In this document: piece after piece, positions 29,705-37,985 of the stretch
Layout: each line of letters begins with the position of its first letter
How positions within the stretch are numbered: position 1 is the first letter of the stretch
Source of the DNA: Hyphomicrobiales bacterium
GTDB taxonomy: Bacteria > Pseudomonadota > Alphaproteobacteria > Rhizobiales > Rhizobiaceae
Length of the DNA: 64,000 bases
Direction: 5' to 3'
Assembly (NCBI GenBank): GCA_900466605.1
Contig: UBMU01000009.1
Location: 62,001 to 126,000 of the forward strand
Position numbers and translations under genes: made by a program
Notes under the pieces: generated by a model
What the model was told of the DNA's origin: nothing
What the model saw: the letters and a program-made list of their open reading frames with translations, nothing else
Database searches by the model: none

Positions 29705-30805
29705 ATGTCCCGCCCGAACCCGATCCGTCACCACATCCCAAGCGGTCTCCCCTTCATGTATTTCGCATCCGACAACTGGGCCGGCGCCCATCGATCCATC
29801 GCCGAACGTCTGCTCCGCGAATCCGATGGCTTTGCCGCGGCTTATGGCGCAAGCGATCTCGACCGTCGCATTGAGCGACGCTTTGCCGAAGTCTTCGAAC
29901 GCGAGGTCGCAGTCCTGTTCGTTGGCACCGGCACGGCAGCGAACTCTTTGTCGCTCGCGAGCGTCCAGCGCCCCGGCGGCATCACCTTTTGCCATTCCGA
30001 AGCGCATGTGATCGCGGACGAATGCGGTGCACCCGACTTCTTCAGCGGCGCCCGCCTGTTGGGCGTTCCCGGCGCGGAAGGAAAGATCGATCCGGTAAAG
30101 CTCAGGGAGAAGATCGCGGCCTACCCGCAGACAGCCGTGCAACACGGGCGTGCGACTGCGGTAACGATCACCCAGGCGACCGAGGCGGGCACAGTGTACA
30201 CCCTGTCGGAAATCGATGAGATCGCCACAATCGCTAAAAAGGACAAACTGCCACTCCACATGGACGGCGCTCGCTTTGCCAACGCCCTCGTGTCCCTCGC
30301 GGTGAGCCCAGCGGAAATGACCTGGAAGCGCGGCGTCGACATGCTGTCCTTCGGCGGCACCAAGAACGGCTGCTGGTGCGCGGAAGCAATCGTCTTCTTC
30401 AATCCGGAACAGGCCAAGGAGATGCCGTTCATCCGCAAGCGTGCCGCCCAGCTGTTCTCGAAATCACGCTTCATCGCGGCCCAGTTCGACGCCTATCTCG
30501 AGAACGATCTCTGGCTCGATCTCGCCCGCCATGCGAACGGCATGTCCGATCGCCTGCGCGCCGGCATCACTGCCAGCAACGCGTCCCGGCTTGCCTGGCC
30601 GACCTCGGCCAACGAAGTCTTTGCCATCATCCCGAAAAGCGCGGCAAGAGCCGCAGAAGAAAAGGGCGCAAAATTCTACGAATGGCCAGTACCGCCAGCA
30701 ACATCCGAACTCCTCGGCCCGGAAGAGACGCTCGTGCGTCTCGTCACCAGCTTTGCGACTGATGAGGCCGATGTCGACAGCTTCCTGCGCTGCCTCGCAG
30801 GCTGA
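29705..30805 (+). CDS. ltaE: Low-specificity L-threonine aldolase family protein
   Basis: A 366-residue PLP-dependent enzyme (fold type I, beta-eliminating lyase family) that should split threonine/allo-threonine to glycine and acetaldehyde. The PLP Lys is in 'DMLSFGGTKNGCW'. 'LPLHMDGARFANALVSL' holds the PLP-contacting Asp and Arg, and 'LFVGTGTAANSLSLAS' is the phosphate loop. The ATG at 29705 follows 'gaggaaaggtgttggcgta'; a longer frame from 29540 lies in AT-rich promoter sequence and is rejected. It stands alone, divergent from gltB. Confidence 0.9.
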   Translation: MSRPNPIRHHIPSGLPFMYFASDNWAGAHRSIAERLLRESDGFAAAYGASDLDRRIERRFAEVFEREVAVLFVGTGTAANSLSLASVQRPGGITFCHSEAHVIADECGAPDFFSGARLLGVPGAEGKIDPVKLREKIAAYPQTAVQHGRATAVTITQATEAGTVYTLSEIDEIATIAKKDKLPLHMDGARFANALVSLAVSPAEMTWKRGVDMLSFGGTKNGCWCAEAIVFFNPEQAKEMPFIRKRAAQLFSKSRFIAAQFDAYLENDLWLDLARHANGMSDRLRAGITASNASRLAWPTSANEVFAIIPKSAARAAEEKGAKFYEWPVPPATSELLGPEETLVRLVTSFATDEADVDSFLRCLAG

Positions 30806-30815
30806 ATAGTCGGGC

Positions 30816-30944
30816 TCAATTCTGATGCCCCGTGACGGCGGATTGCGGCTTGCCGCTATCCGCCGTTTTCGCGTCATGTCCGGCTACGGCAATCAGCATC
30901 ACGCAGGCAACCAGCCCGGATACGAAGAGTACGCCATACGTCAT
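30816..30944 (-). CDS. Small membrane protein, 42 residues, unknown function
   Basis: On the minus strand an ATG at 30944 with an ideal ribosome site (AAGGAG, eight bases upstream) opens 42 codons. The protein has one hydrophobic helix (about residues 3-22, 'YGVLFVSGLVACVMLIAVAG') followed by a polar tail rich in Lys, Ser and Gln. It starts before and ends just after the aldolase stop on the other strand, without overlapping it. Such short one-helix proteins are common and usually missed. No homologue is recognised. The evidence is the strong site, the helix and the clean fit in the gap. Confidence 0.55.
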   Translation of the reverse strand: MTYGVLFVSGLVACVMLIAVAGHDAKTADSGKPQSAVTGHQN

Positions 30945-31111
30945 CGGTCCGTTCTCCTTGCCCCGAAGATCGACCATAAGGCAGTGCTAAACTAGGCGCT
31001 GAACCTGACCAGAAGCCTAAGTTAAACAGTTGATTGACGCTTAAAATGCCCAGGCGCGGGTTAACCTTTCGCTAGTCGAGCTGGTGGTGGGGGGCCGTCT
31101 TGAACTGAGGT

Positions 31112-31966
31112 TCAGGCAGACCTCAGGTTTCTGACCTTCCCGAGAATATCCTCCGAAAGCGCCGACACCAACGCCTGATCCGCGCCCTTTCGGGGGACAA
31201 GGACGAACTCCACATCCTCCAGAACCGGCAGCCGCCCTTTTCCGATCTCCCTCAGCCCAGATGGCGCCATGCTGCGCGGCTGCACCAGGACGCCCATGCC
31301 CGCCAGCGCCGCCGCCGTCAGTCCGCTGAGACTGCCGCAGGTGCATACGATCCGCCAAGCAATCCGGCTCCGGCCCAGCGCCTCCAGCGCGATGCTGCGT
31401 GTGACGCTCGGCGGCGGAAACGCAATGAGCGGCAGAGGACCGCCGCTCAAGACATGCTCAGGATCGCGCGCAAGCCAGACAAGAGGCTCACGATAGACCA
31501 GCCGCCCGCGCGCATCGCCCAGTCGCCGCTTCGCCAGCACAAGATCGATCTCGCCATTGTCCTGCATCTCATAGAGCGTTCCGGAAAGCGCAACGGTGAG
31601 TTCCAGATCGACCGAGGGGTGCGATCGGACGAAATCCTCGAGCACAGCCGGTAGCTGGCTGGTCACGAAATCCTCGGACACGCCGAGCCGCAGGTTGCCG
31701 CGCAGCTTCTGCCCCCTGAATTGCGATTGAACCTGCGCCTCGATCGCAAGCATCGCCCGGGCATGGTTTAGAAGCGCTTCGCCGTCAGTCGTCAGCATCA
31801 CCTTATGTGTATCGCGCGCCAGCAGACGCCGGCCGACGGCGCTTTCGAGACGCTGGATGTGCTGGCTGACAGTCGATTGGCCGAGACCAAGCCTTTCGGC
31901 GGCCAGCGTGAAGCTGCCCATCTGTTCGACGGCCACGAAACTGCGCAACTGCGTAAGGTCGAGCAT
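31112..31966 (-). CDS. LysR family transcriptional regulator
   Basis: A 284-residue regulator. The N-terminal winged helix-turn-helix spans residues 1-60 ('LDLTQLRSFVAVEQMGSFTL', 'RLGLGQSTVSQHIQRLE'), and the periplasmic-binding-like effector domain follows from about 88. It is divergent from the SBF-family transporter gene, with 92 bases between the chosen starts, the usual arrangement of a LysR protein with its target. A short dyad at 31987-31997 may be part of its operator. The effector is unknown; the neighbour suggests an organic anion. Confidence 0.93.
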   Translation of the reverse strand: MLDLTQLRSFVAVEQMGSFTLAAERLGLGQSTVSQHIQRLESAVGRRLLARDTHKVMLTTDGEALLNHARAMLAIEAQVQSQFRGQKLRGNLRLGVSEDFVTSQLPAVLEDFVRSHPSVDLELTVALSGTLYEMQDNGEIDLVLAKRRLGDARGRLVYREPLVWLARDPEHVLSGGPLPLIAFPPPSVTRSIALEALGRSRIAWRIVCTCGSLSGLTAAALAGMGVLVQPRSMAPSGLREIGKGRLPVLEDVEFVLVPRKGADQALVSALSEDILGKVRNLRSA

Positions 31967-31986
31967 GCCACCTATCCAGAAGTGTG

Positions 31987-31997
31987 ATAACTGTTAT
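31987..31997. promoter_or_regulatory. Short dyad (ATAAC-T-GTTAT) in the LysR/transporter intergenic region
   Basis: An 11-base perfect palindrome lies 20 bases upstream of the lysR start and 62 before the transporter start, in the place expected for a LysR operator. The classical T-N11-A spacing is not met exactly, so this is a weak proposal. Confidence 0.3.
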
Positions 31998-32058
31998 TCC
32001 TTGCATCCTGTATCGTAATGGAAGAAATACGAATGATCCACTGATCCATACCGATCCG

Positions 32059-33075
32059 ATGAGTAAAACCATGCGCCGCTTTCTACCCGATACGTTCACG
32101 ATGCTGCTGGTCTGCACGGTCGCCCTGGCCTCGCTGCTGCCCGCAAGGGGCACGTTTGCGGGCTATTTCGGGATAGCGACGAATTTGGCCGTGGCTCTGC
32201 TGTTCTTCCTGCATGGCGCCCGCCTCTCGCGCGATGTCGTCGTCGCCGGGCTCCTGCACTGGCGGCTGCATCTCGTCATTCTGCTGACGACGTTCGGCCT
32301 TTTCCCGATCCTGGGTCTTGGTCTCGGCTTCGTTCCAGACTGGATTCTGCCGAAGCCGCTCTATCTGGGGATACTGTTTCTCTGCGTGCTGCCCTCGACG
32401 GTGCAGTCATCGATCGCCTTCACGTCCATAGCAGGCGGCAACGTGCCGGCCGCCATCTGCTCGGCATCGGCATCCAACATCTTCGGCATGTTCCTGACGC
32501 CGCTGCTCGTCGGGCTCCTATTCTCCGTTGGCGGCCATGGCGGCTTCTCTTGGGATGTGCTCGGACAGATCCTCCTGCAGCTGCTGCTGCCCTTCGTCGT
32601 GGGACAGGCGTTGCAGCCGTGGATCGGCGCCTGGATCCGCGCCAGGAAGACGTTGCTGATGCCCGTCGACCGCGGCTCGATCCTCATGGTCGTCTATCTC
32701 GCCTTCAGCAAGGCGGTCGTTGAAGGGCTGTGGCACACGTTCTCGCTCGGCGACATCGCCGCCGTCATCGTCGCCGACATGGCGCTGCTTGGGCTGGTGC
32801 TGTGCTTCACGATGTACGGCAGCCGTCTCCTGGGTTTCAACAAGGCCGACGAGATCACCATCACCTTCTGCGCCTCGAAGAAGAGCCTTGCCAGCGGCGC
32901 GCCAATGGCGAGCGTCATCTTTGCCGGACAATCGGTCGGCGCAATCGTCCTGCCCTTGATGCTGTTCCATCAGGTCCAGCTGATGGTCTGCGCCGTGATC
33001 GCGCAGAAATATGCTGACCGCGCAGCACACCACATCACCGAAGAAGAAGCCGAGGAAGCCGCAGGTTTGGCCTGA
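32059..33075 (+). CDS. Bile acid:sodium symporter (SBF/YfeH-type) family transporter
   Basis: A 338-residue inner-membrane protein with about nine or ten hydrophobic segments and the SBF-like motifs 'FFLHGARLSRDVVVAGLLHW' and 'ITFCASKKSLASGAPMASVI'. The long form (about 330 residues, YfeH/SBF_like group) is distinct from the arsenite exporter Acr3. The ATG at 32059 precedes MSKTMRRFLPDTF; the ATG at 32071 (MRRF) is also plausible, while 31984 would run into the regulatory region. It is paired with a divergent LysR gene. Substrates of this subgroup are organic anions in general; the specific one is unknown. Confidence 0.88.
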   Translation: MSKTMRRFLPDTFTMLLVCTVALASLLPARGTFAGYFGIATNLAVALLFFLHGARLSRDVVVAGLLHWRLHLVILLTTFGLFPILGLGLGFVPDWILPKPLYLGILFLCVLPSTVQSSIAFTSIAGGNVPAAICSASASNIFGMFLTPLLVGLLFSVGGHGGFSWDVLGQILLQLLLPFVVGQALQPWIGAWIRARKTLLMPVDRGSILMVVYLAFSKAVVEGLWHTFSLGDIAAVIVADMALLGLVLCFTMYGSRLLGFNKADEITITFCASKKSLASGAPMASVIFAGQSVGAIVLPLMLFHQVQLMVCAVIAQKYADRAAHHITEEEAEEAAGLA

Positions 33076-33092
33076 TGACCAAACAACAAAAA

Positions 33093-33117
33093 GGCGGCGC
33101 CCAAAATGAGCGCCGCC
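33093..33117 (-). terminator. Terminator of the hsp20 gene
   Basis: An eight-base stem (ggcggcgc / gcgccgcc) is followed on the minus strand by a T-rich tract (tttttgttgttt). It lies between the convergent transporter and hsp20 stops and may work in both directions. Confidence 0.85.
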
Positions 33118-33142
33118 CGCAGAATTGGCCTGGGAGGACCGG

Positions 33143-33610
33143 TTAGTTGGTGACCTGCGCCTCGATGGCTTTCGGCGCACTGACCGGCTCGGCCGCAATC
33201 GCGATCTTACGCGGCTTCATGGCTTCCGGAATGCTGCGAAGCAGGTCGATATGAAGCAGACCGTTCTTCAGAGATGCGGCGGTCACCTCGACATGATCAG
33301 CTAGCTGGAAGCGGCGCTCGAAAGCGCGCTTGGCAATGCCGCGATAGAGGAACTCGCTGCCATCAGCTTTTTCTTCGCTCTTTTCGCCTTTGACGGTCAG
33401 AGCGTGAGCCTGCGACTCGATGGAAATCTCGGTTTCATCGAAACCGGCAACGGCCATGGTGATGCGATAGGTGTTCTCGCCCGTGCGCTCGATATTGTAG
33501 GGCGGATAGGTCTGACCCTGATCAGGCTGGCCGAGGCTGTCGAGCATGGTGAAGAGGCGGTCGAAGCCGACCGTGGAACGATAAAGGGGAGAGAAGTCTA
33601 CGTGACGCAT
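33143..33610 (-). CDS. Small heat shock protein, Hsp20/IbpA family
   Basis: The 155-residue alpha-crystallin-domain chaperone holds unfolded proteins for refolding by DnaK/ClpB. The N-terminus 'VDFSPLYRSTVGFDRLFTML' is IbpA-like. The crystallin core runs about residues 38-130 ('YRITMAVAGFDETEISIES', 'FLYRGIAKRAFERRFQLADH') and ends 'GLLHIDLLRSIPEAMKPRKI' with a short tail. The ATG at 33610 sits behind 'AGGAGG', so the upstream in-frame ATG at 33742 is rejected; that stretch is the regulated leader. A sigma-32-type promoter and a ROSE-like hairpin precede it, so control is by heat at both levels. Confidence 0.95.
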   Translation of the reverse strand: MRHVDFSPLYRSTVGFDRLFTMLDSLGQPDQGQTYPPYNIERTGENTYRITMAVAGFDETEISIESQAHALTVKGEKSEEKADGSEFLYRGIAKRAFERRFQLADHVEVTAASLKNGLLHIDLLRSIPEAMKPRKIAIAAEPVSAPKAIEAQVTN

Positions 33611-33680
33611 GATGTCCTCCTGAGGAAGCGACGTGTTGCGATGATTGTCCCCGAAACCCCTTGTTCGGCAGCTTCGGGAC
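33611..33680 (-). promoter_or_regulatory. ROSE-like RNA thermometer in the hsp20 leader
   Basis: On the coding strand the ribosome site GGAGG (33616-33620) pairs with CTTCC (33624-33628) across a three-base loop. It is preceded by TCGCT, which fits the U(U/C)GCU box that faces the Shine-Dalgarno in ROSE elements. A second, longer hairpin lies upstream (33647-33680, gtcccgaa / ttcggggac with one bulge). Hairpins of this kind in rhizobial hsp20 leaders melt on warming to free the ribosome site. Confidence 0.65.
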
Positions 33681-33714
33681 GGTTCAGCAGGCCCGTTTGG
33701 CGCCTGCAGGAATG

Positions 33715-33743
33715 AGATGGGGATGGTTTTTGCGCAGTTCAAG
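33715..33743 (-). promoter_or_regulatory. Heat-shock (RpoH/sigma-32) promoter of hsp20
   Basis: The minus strand reads CTTGAA, 17 bases, CCATCT, close to the alphaproteobacterial RpoH consensus (CTTGAA-N17-CCATAT). Transcription would start near 33708 and give a leader of about 98 bases that contains the thermometer. Confidence 0.75.
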
Positions 33744-33794
33744 CCCCCTGCGCAGGAGCGAACTTACGGCGCGTGAACCGCATATGAATAGCGG

Positions 33795-33943
33795 GTTCGG
33801 AAGCCATTCATGAGCGGGGGATTAGACATCATGCCATCGGGTGACACTGGCCCGATGGCTGGAGTGTATCGTCCCTTCGTCTTCAGTCCGATCTACGGCC
33901 GGCATCGCGGAACCCTTCAAGTCCCGCATGCCGGTCTTTTTTT
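33795..33943 (+). ncRNA. Candidate small RNA upstream of hsp20
   Basis: Between two minus-strand genes the plus strand carries a nine-base perfect hairpin (gccatcggg / cccgatggc, 33833-33859). About 40 bases later comes a strong terminator (33898-33943: ccggcat ... atgccgg and seven T). No minus-strand gene can use this terminator, because its T run is on the plus strand. No protein frame with a ribosome site explains it. The 5' end is a guess; the terminator end is well defined. I do not recognise the family. Confidence 0.45.
33898..33943 (+). terminator. Plus-strand terminator of the candidate sRNA
   Basis: The stem ccggcat / atgccgg is extended by cgcgga / tcccgc with a bulge and followed by tcttttttt. 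It reads only in the plus direction. Confidence 0.75.
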
Positions 33944-33973
33944 GCAAAGTGGAAGAACGAAAGAAGCTGGCCG

Positions 33974-34858
33974 TCAGATCGACAGCTCCTTTGCTCTTGC
34001 GTTGATCTCTGCGCATGCATCCCGGAAAGGATCCTGCATCGGCACCAGAGGCGAAGCGCCGAGCAAAAGCAGAGCTTTCAAATGCTTCCAGCCGCCTTCC
34101 TCGCCAACGACTATCGCGAACGATGTCATCGCCTGGCGGGTTTCACCGGCGTACAGGCGTTCGTAGTCCGCGAAGTTCGAGAAATTCTCAAAATTACTGT
34201 CCGAGGACCGGAAAGTTTCCGCGGCAGCGCCTTCAGCAAGGATGACTTCGTGGGTTGCGAGCAGCACGGCGTAGTATTCGATCGACGTGCCATCGACAGG
34301 CGTGACCGGTGCAATCGTCGTTCCGTTCACAAGATCCTTCACCCGGATGAGAACGCCGTTCAGCAGCAGTGCATGACCGGGCGACAGATAGAGATCTGAA
34401 TGTGGCGTGTGACCATCGAGCGCGTGGCGTGCCACTCGGATCGGAACTACGCCCTCATACCAGTGCGCGCCGCCCTTCTTGAAGGCCTGACGGCCAACCC
34501 ACTTGACGGGCCGGGCTTCTCCGCTCTGAAGGGTTACGCGATCGCCGACCTGCAGATCCTCAACAGGTTTTTCACCGCAATCGGTGAGGATCGACGTCCC
34601 ACGCAGGAAGCAATGTGCACCGCCGCTGCTTCCGCCCCCACCGGAGCCTCCGTTTCCGCCGCCACCAGCGTTGCCATGTCCGCCCCCACCCGAATTGCCC
34701 CTCCCCCAACGACGGCCCAACGCACTGGCTGGCGACGAAGAAACGGCCATTGCAATGGCCGCAACGCTCGCGAAGCGGGCCCCGGCGGCGGCGGCCACAC
34801 CTAGAAAATGCCTGCGTGCGGTATTGCGTGGGAGCTTGGGATCTTCCATGGACGACAT
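33974..34858 (-). CDS. Tat-targeted Hint-domain protein
   Basis: A 294-residue protein with three parts. Residues 1-47 form a twin-arginine signal (RR at 15-16 in 'TARRHFLGVAAAAGARF', possible cleavage after 'PASA'). Residues about 53-81 are a Gly/Asn-rich linker. A Hint domain starts at Cys83 ('AHCFLRGTSILTDCGEKPVE', 'LQVGDRVTL'), with the histidine block 'LYLSPGHALLLNGVLIRVKD'. It matches the bacterial Hint_2 group, related to inteins and hedgehog autoprocessing domains. No intein-type terminal His-Asn is seen. The ATG at 34858 follows 'aaaggaagcc'. Function unknown; autoprocessing or surface display is possible. Confidence 0.82.
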   Translation of the reverse strand: MSSMEDPKLPRNTARRHFLGVAAAAGARFASVAAIAMAVSSSPASALGRRWGRGNSGGGGHGNAGGGGNGGSGGGGSSGGAHCFLRGTSILTDCGEKPVEDLQVGDRVTLQSGEARPVKWVGRQAFKKGGAHWYEGVVPIRVARHALDGHTPHSDLYLSPGHALLLNGVLIRVKDLVNGTTIAPVTPVDGTSIEYYAVLLATHEVILAEGAAAETFRSSDSNFENFSNFADYERLYAGETRQAMTSFAIVVGEEGGWKHLKALLLLGASPLVPMQDPFRDACAEINARAKELSI

Positions 34859-35129
34859 GCTGGCTTCCTTTGAAAAGACGAAAATACCCGCCCATGATAC
34901 AATAAGTTGCATTGCACTAAACCTTGCAGAATAGCACTAGCGGCTACTCAAAAGGGAGTAGCCGAGGCAGACAGCCGGACAGCACGGCCCCAGGCATCCC
35001 AACCTCAGAACACAATTCGGCCGCCACCTCCCCGCAGGCTGGCGCTACATTTTTTCTTTGATTTGACACGGCGATCGCCTATCCGCTTTACTCGATGGGC
35101 GAATCCGCGAAGGACACGATCAATCAGCC

Positions 35130-36104
35130 ATGGAACAAGTCCTTTTTTCGAGCTCCGAAAACCCGGCACCGGAAAACCGCACCGAAGGCTTCTTCGAGAC
35201 GCATGATGGCCACAGGCTGCGCTATGCCGTCTTCCGGTCAGATGCGCCCGTGGCGAAAGGAACTGTCGTCCTTCTTCACGGCCGCAATGAATATATCGAG
35301 AAATATTTCGAGACGATCCGGGACCTGACGGCCAAGGGTCTCTGGGTCGCCACTTTCGATCTGCGTGGCCAGGGTGGCTCGAACCGGCTTCTGAAGAACG
35401 AGCGTTATGGCCATGTCCGCCGCTTCATTGATTACGAGCACGACCTCGACACCTTCCTCGAGAAGATCGTGCTGCCGGACACCCGCCTGCCCTTCTTCAT
35501 TCTGGCCCATTCGACTGGAGCGCTGATTGCAATGTCCGCTGCTCCGTATCTCTCGACACGAATTGAGCGCATGGTGCTGACTGCACCGTTCATCGGCCTC
35601 TCGGGTCAAGCCGCGTCGGAAGGCACGATCCGCACGCTTGCAGCGGTTGCCTGTTCGCTCGGTCTCGGCGCATTTCCGCTGACGCGCAAACTCAAGGAAA
35701 AGCCGTTCCGCGACAATCCTCTGACATCGGACGAGATACGTTTCGAACGCAACGCCGCCATTGCCACAGCCCATCCGGAACTGACCCTCGGCCCTCCGAC
35801 GGCGCGCTGGCTGCACGACTCCTTCATGACGATCGACCGTGTCACGTCACCAAACCATCTTTTTTCAATCACCATACCCACGGTCGTGATTGCGCCGACT
35901 CGCGACGAGATCGTCCCTTATGTCGCGCAGGAACGCATGTCGCGCTACTTCCGCGCCGCCCAGTTCGTGCCGATAAACGGCGCGCGCCACGAGGTACTTC
36001 ACGAACGAGACGTCTATCGAAAGGCGGCGCTGGCCGCATTTCACGCTTTCATCCCCGGCAGTGATGCGGAAGCTGTCAAAGAAGTCGAAGGCTTCGGCGC
36101 TTAG
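35130..36104 (+). CDS. Alpha/beta hydrolase, lysophospholipase/monoacylglycerol lipase type
   Basis: A 324-residue serine hydrolase of the PldB/Hydrolase_4 family. The oxyanion strand is 'GTVVLLHGRNEYIEKYFE', the nucleophile elbow is AHSTG in 'FFILAHSTGALIAM' (Ala replaces the usual Gly before His), the acid is in 'VIAPTRDEIVPY' and the catalytic His in 'INGARHEVLHERD'. It has no signal peptide. It sits alone between the Hint protein and the chemoreceptor gene. Expected action is on lysophospholipids or monoglycerides; the exact lipid is not known. Confidence 0.9.
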   Translation: MEQVLFSSSENPAPENRTEGFFETHDGHRLRYAVFRSDAPVAKGTVVLLHGRNEYIEKYFETIRDLTAKGLWVATFDLRGQGGSNRLLKNERYGHVRRFIDYEHDLDTFLEKIVLPDTRLPFFILAHSTGALIAMSAAPYLSTRIERMVLTAPFIGLSGQAASEGTIRTLAAVACSLGLGAFPLTRKLKEKPFRDNPLTSDEIRFERNAAIATAHPELTLGPPTARWLHDSFMTIDRVTSPNHLFSITIPTVVIAPTRDEIVPYVAQERMSRYFRAAQFVPINGARHEVLHERDVYRKAALAAFHAFIPGSDAEAVKEVEGFGA

Positions 36105-36124
36105 GACCAGATACCGGCTGTGCT

Positions 36125-37810
36125 CTAGGCGACATGCGCCAGTGATGGCCGGCCGTCTCTCTTATCCTCTACCTTGAACTGGCCGATCAGCTCAAAGAGC
36201 GACTGCGCCTCGCCAGCCAGCTTGCGGCTTGCCGAAGCAGTCTGCTCGACGATGGCGGCGTTTCGCTGCGTATCCTGGTCCATGGAGAGCACGCTGCTGT
36301 TGATCTGCTCAAGGCTCGAGGATTGCTCGCGCGTTGCCTCCACGATGGCCATGACATTCTCTCGCACCTGCAGGACTTGCGCAGCGATCGCTTCGAGGGC
36401 AGAACCGGTCCTTCCTACGAGCAGCACACCATCCCGCACCAAACGCTCGGAATCCTTGATCAGGCCTTTGATTTCTTTCGCCGCGACGGCGGAGCGTTGT
36501 GCCAGCTCACGCACCTCGTGCGCCACGACGGCAAATCCCTTGCCCGCCTCGCCTGCGCGCGCGGCTTCGACGCCGGCGTTCAAAGCAAGCAGGTTCGTCT
36601 GAAAGGCGATTTCGTCGATGACGCCGACGATACCCGAGATCCTGGTGGACGACCCCTCGATCTTCGTCATCGCCTCGACCGTCTGGCGCACGACATCCGC
36701 CGATTCCTGGGCGCTGCGCGTGGTATCTTCGACAAGGCGCCCCGCATGGGCCGCCCGACGGGCCGAGTCCGAAACCGTAGTGGATATCTCGGTGACAGCC
36801 GACGCGGTCTCCTCGACGGACGCAGCCTGCGTTTCCGTGCGCCGCGCCAGGTCATCGGAGGCAGCGCGCATCTCGCGCGAGCCCGACGCAATGATCGTGG
36901 CATTTTGAGCAATCGCACGCATTGCGGAGCGCAGCCGCCCCACAGAGGCATTGTAGTCGGTTCGCAGCTTGTCGAGCGTCGTAATGAAAGGCCGATCGAT
37001 CATCCGCTCCAAATTGCCTTCAGCCATGGCCTGCAGGCCGCTACCGAGTTCGGTGACGGCGCGCACACGCTCGGTCACATCGGTGGCGAACTTGACCACC
37101 TTGAAGACCTTGCCGTTCATATCGAGAATCGGATTGTAGGAAGCTTGGATGAAGACCTTTCGACCGCCCTTGCCAATGCGCATGAATTCGTCAGTCGCAA
37201 AGCAACCTTCCGACAGGCTTTGCCAGAACTGACGATAGGCGGGCGACGCAACGTATTCGGGATCGCAGAACATCGAGTGGTGCCGTCCGCGAATTTCCTC
37301 GAGTGTGTAGCCGAGCGTCTCAAGGAAGTTCGGGTTAGCGCTGAGAATCTTGCCATCGGGCGTGAATTCGATCGTCGCTTGCGCCCGCGACAAGGCATCG
37401 AGCTTGCCGGCATCCTCGGCGCTCTTCAGTTTCATCTCGGTGATATCGGTCGCGAACTTCACCACTTTGTAGGGCATCGATCCCCGGAACACGGGATTGT
37501 AGGATGCCTCGATCCATACCTCCCGGCCGTTCTTGCCGATACGCTTGTATTGACGCCGATCGAACTCTCCGCGTGCAAGGCGCTCCCAGAACTCACGGTA
37601 CTCGGCACTGCCGGCTTCGGCCGGATCGACGAACATGCGGTGATGCTGACCGACGATCTCTGAGAGGGGATACCCCATCGCCCTGCAAAAATTCTCGTTG
37701 GCAGAAAGGATCCTGCCGGTCAGATCGAATTCGATGACGGCCTGGGACCGATGGACGGCGTCGAGAATAGCCTTGGCGTCTGCGCTTGCGGTGAGCGGAA
37801 AAAGGTTCAC
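36125..37810 (-). CDS. Soluble methyl-accepting chemotaxis protein with two PAS domains
   Basis: A 561-residue cytoplasmic chemoreceptor. It has PAS domain 1 (about residues 15-125, '[18 protein letters not shown]') and PAS domain 2 (about 140-250, '[18 protein letters not shown]'), which look like an internal duplication, each with a PAC tail ('[11 protein letters not shown]', '[11 protein letters not shown]'). The MCP signalling domain has the conserved hairpin '[20 protein letters not shown]'. There are no membrane segments, so it senses an internal cue such as redox state or oxygen. No CheR-tether pentapeptide is seen at the C-terminus. No che genes are adjacent. Confidence 0.92.
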   Translation of the reverse strand: MNLFPLTASADAKAILDAVHRSQAVIEFDLTGRILSANENFCRAMGYPLSEIVGQHHRMFVDPAEAGSAEYREFWERLARGEFDRRQYKRIGKNGREVWIEASYNPVFRGSMPYKVVKFATDITEMKLKSAEDAGKLDALSRAQATIEFTPDGKILSANPNFLETLGYTLEEIRGRHHSMFCDPEYVASPAYRQFWQSLSEGCFATDEFMRIGKGGRKVFIQASYNPILDMNGKVFKVVKFATDVTERVRAVTELGSGLQAMAEGNLERMIDRPFITTLDKLRTDYNASVGRLRSAMRAIAQNATIIASGSREMRAASDDLARRTETQAASVEETASAVTEISTTVSDSARRAAHAGRLVEDTTRSAQESADVVRQTVEAMTKIEGSSTRISGIVGVIDEIAFQTNLLALNAGVEAARAGEAGKGFAVVAHEVRELAQRSAVAAKEIKGLIKDSERLVRDGVLLVGRTGSALEAIAAQVLQVRENVMAIVEATREQSSSLEQINSSVLSMDQDTQRNAAIVEQTASASRKLAGEAQSLFELIGQFKVEDKRDGRPSLAHVA

Positions 37811-37985
37811 TGAAATTCCCTATACGTAAGATGCGGTTTCTATGCGTGACGAAACCGCGCTATGAAATATTGTAAGGAATTACAGCGAAACGTTACGCCT
37901 CTGTTAACATTCGACCCGAAGCGCGCCAAATCGCTCGCGCACGCAGTCGAAACGCGCGAACACCGCAATCAAACCGAAAATAATC

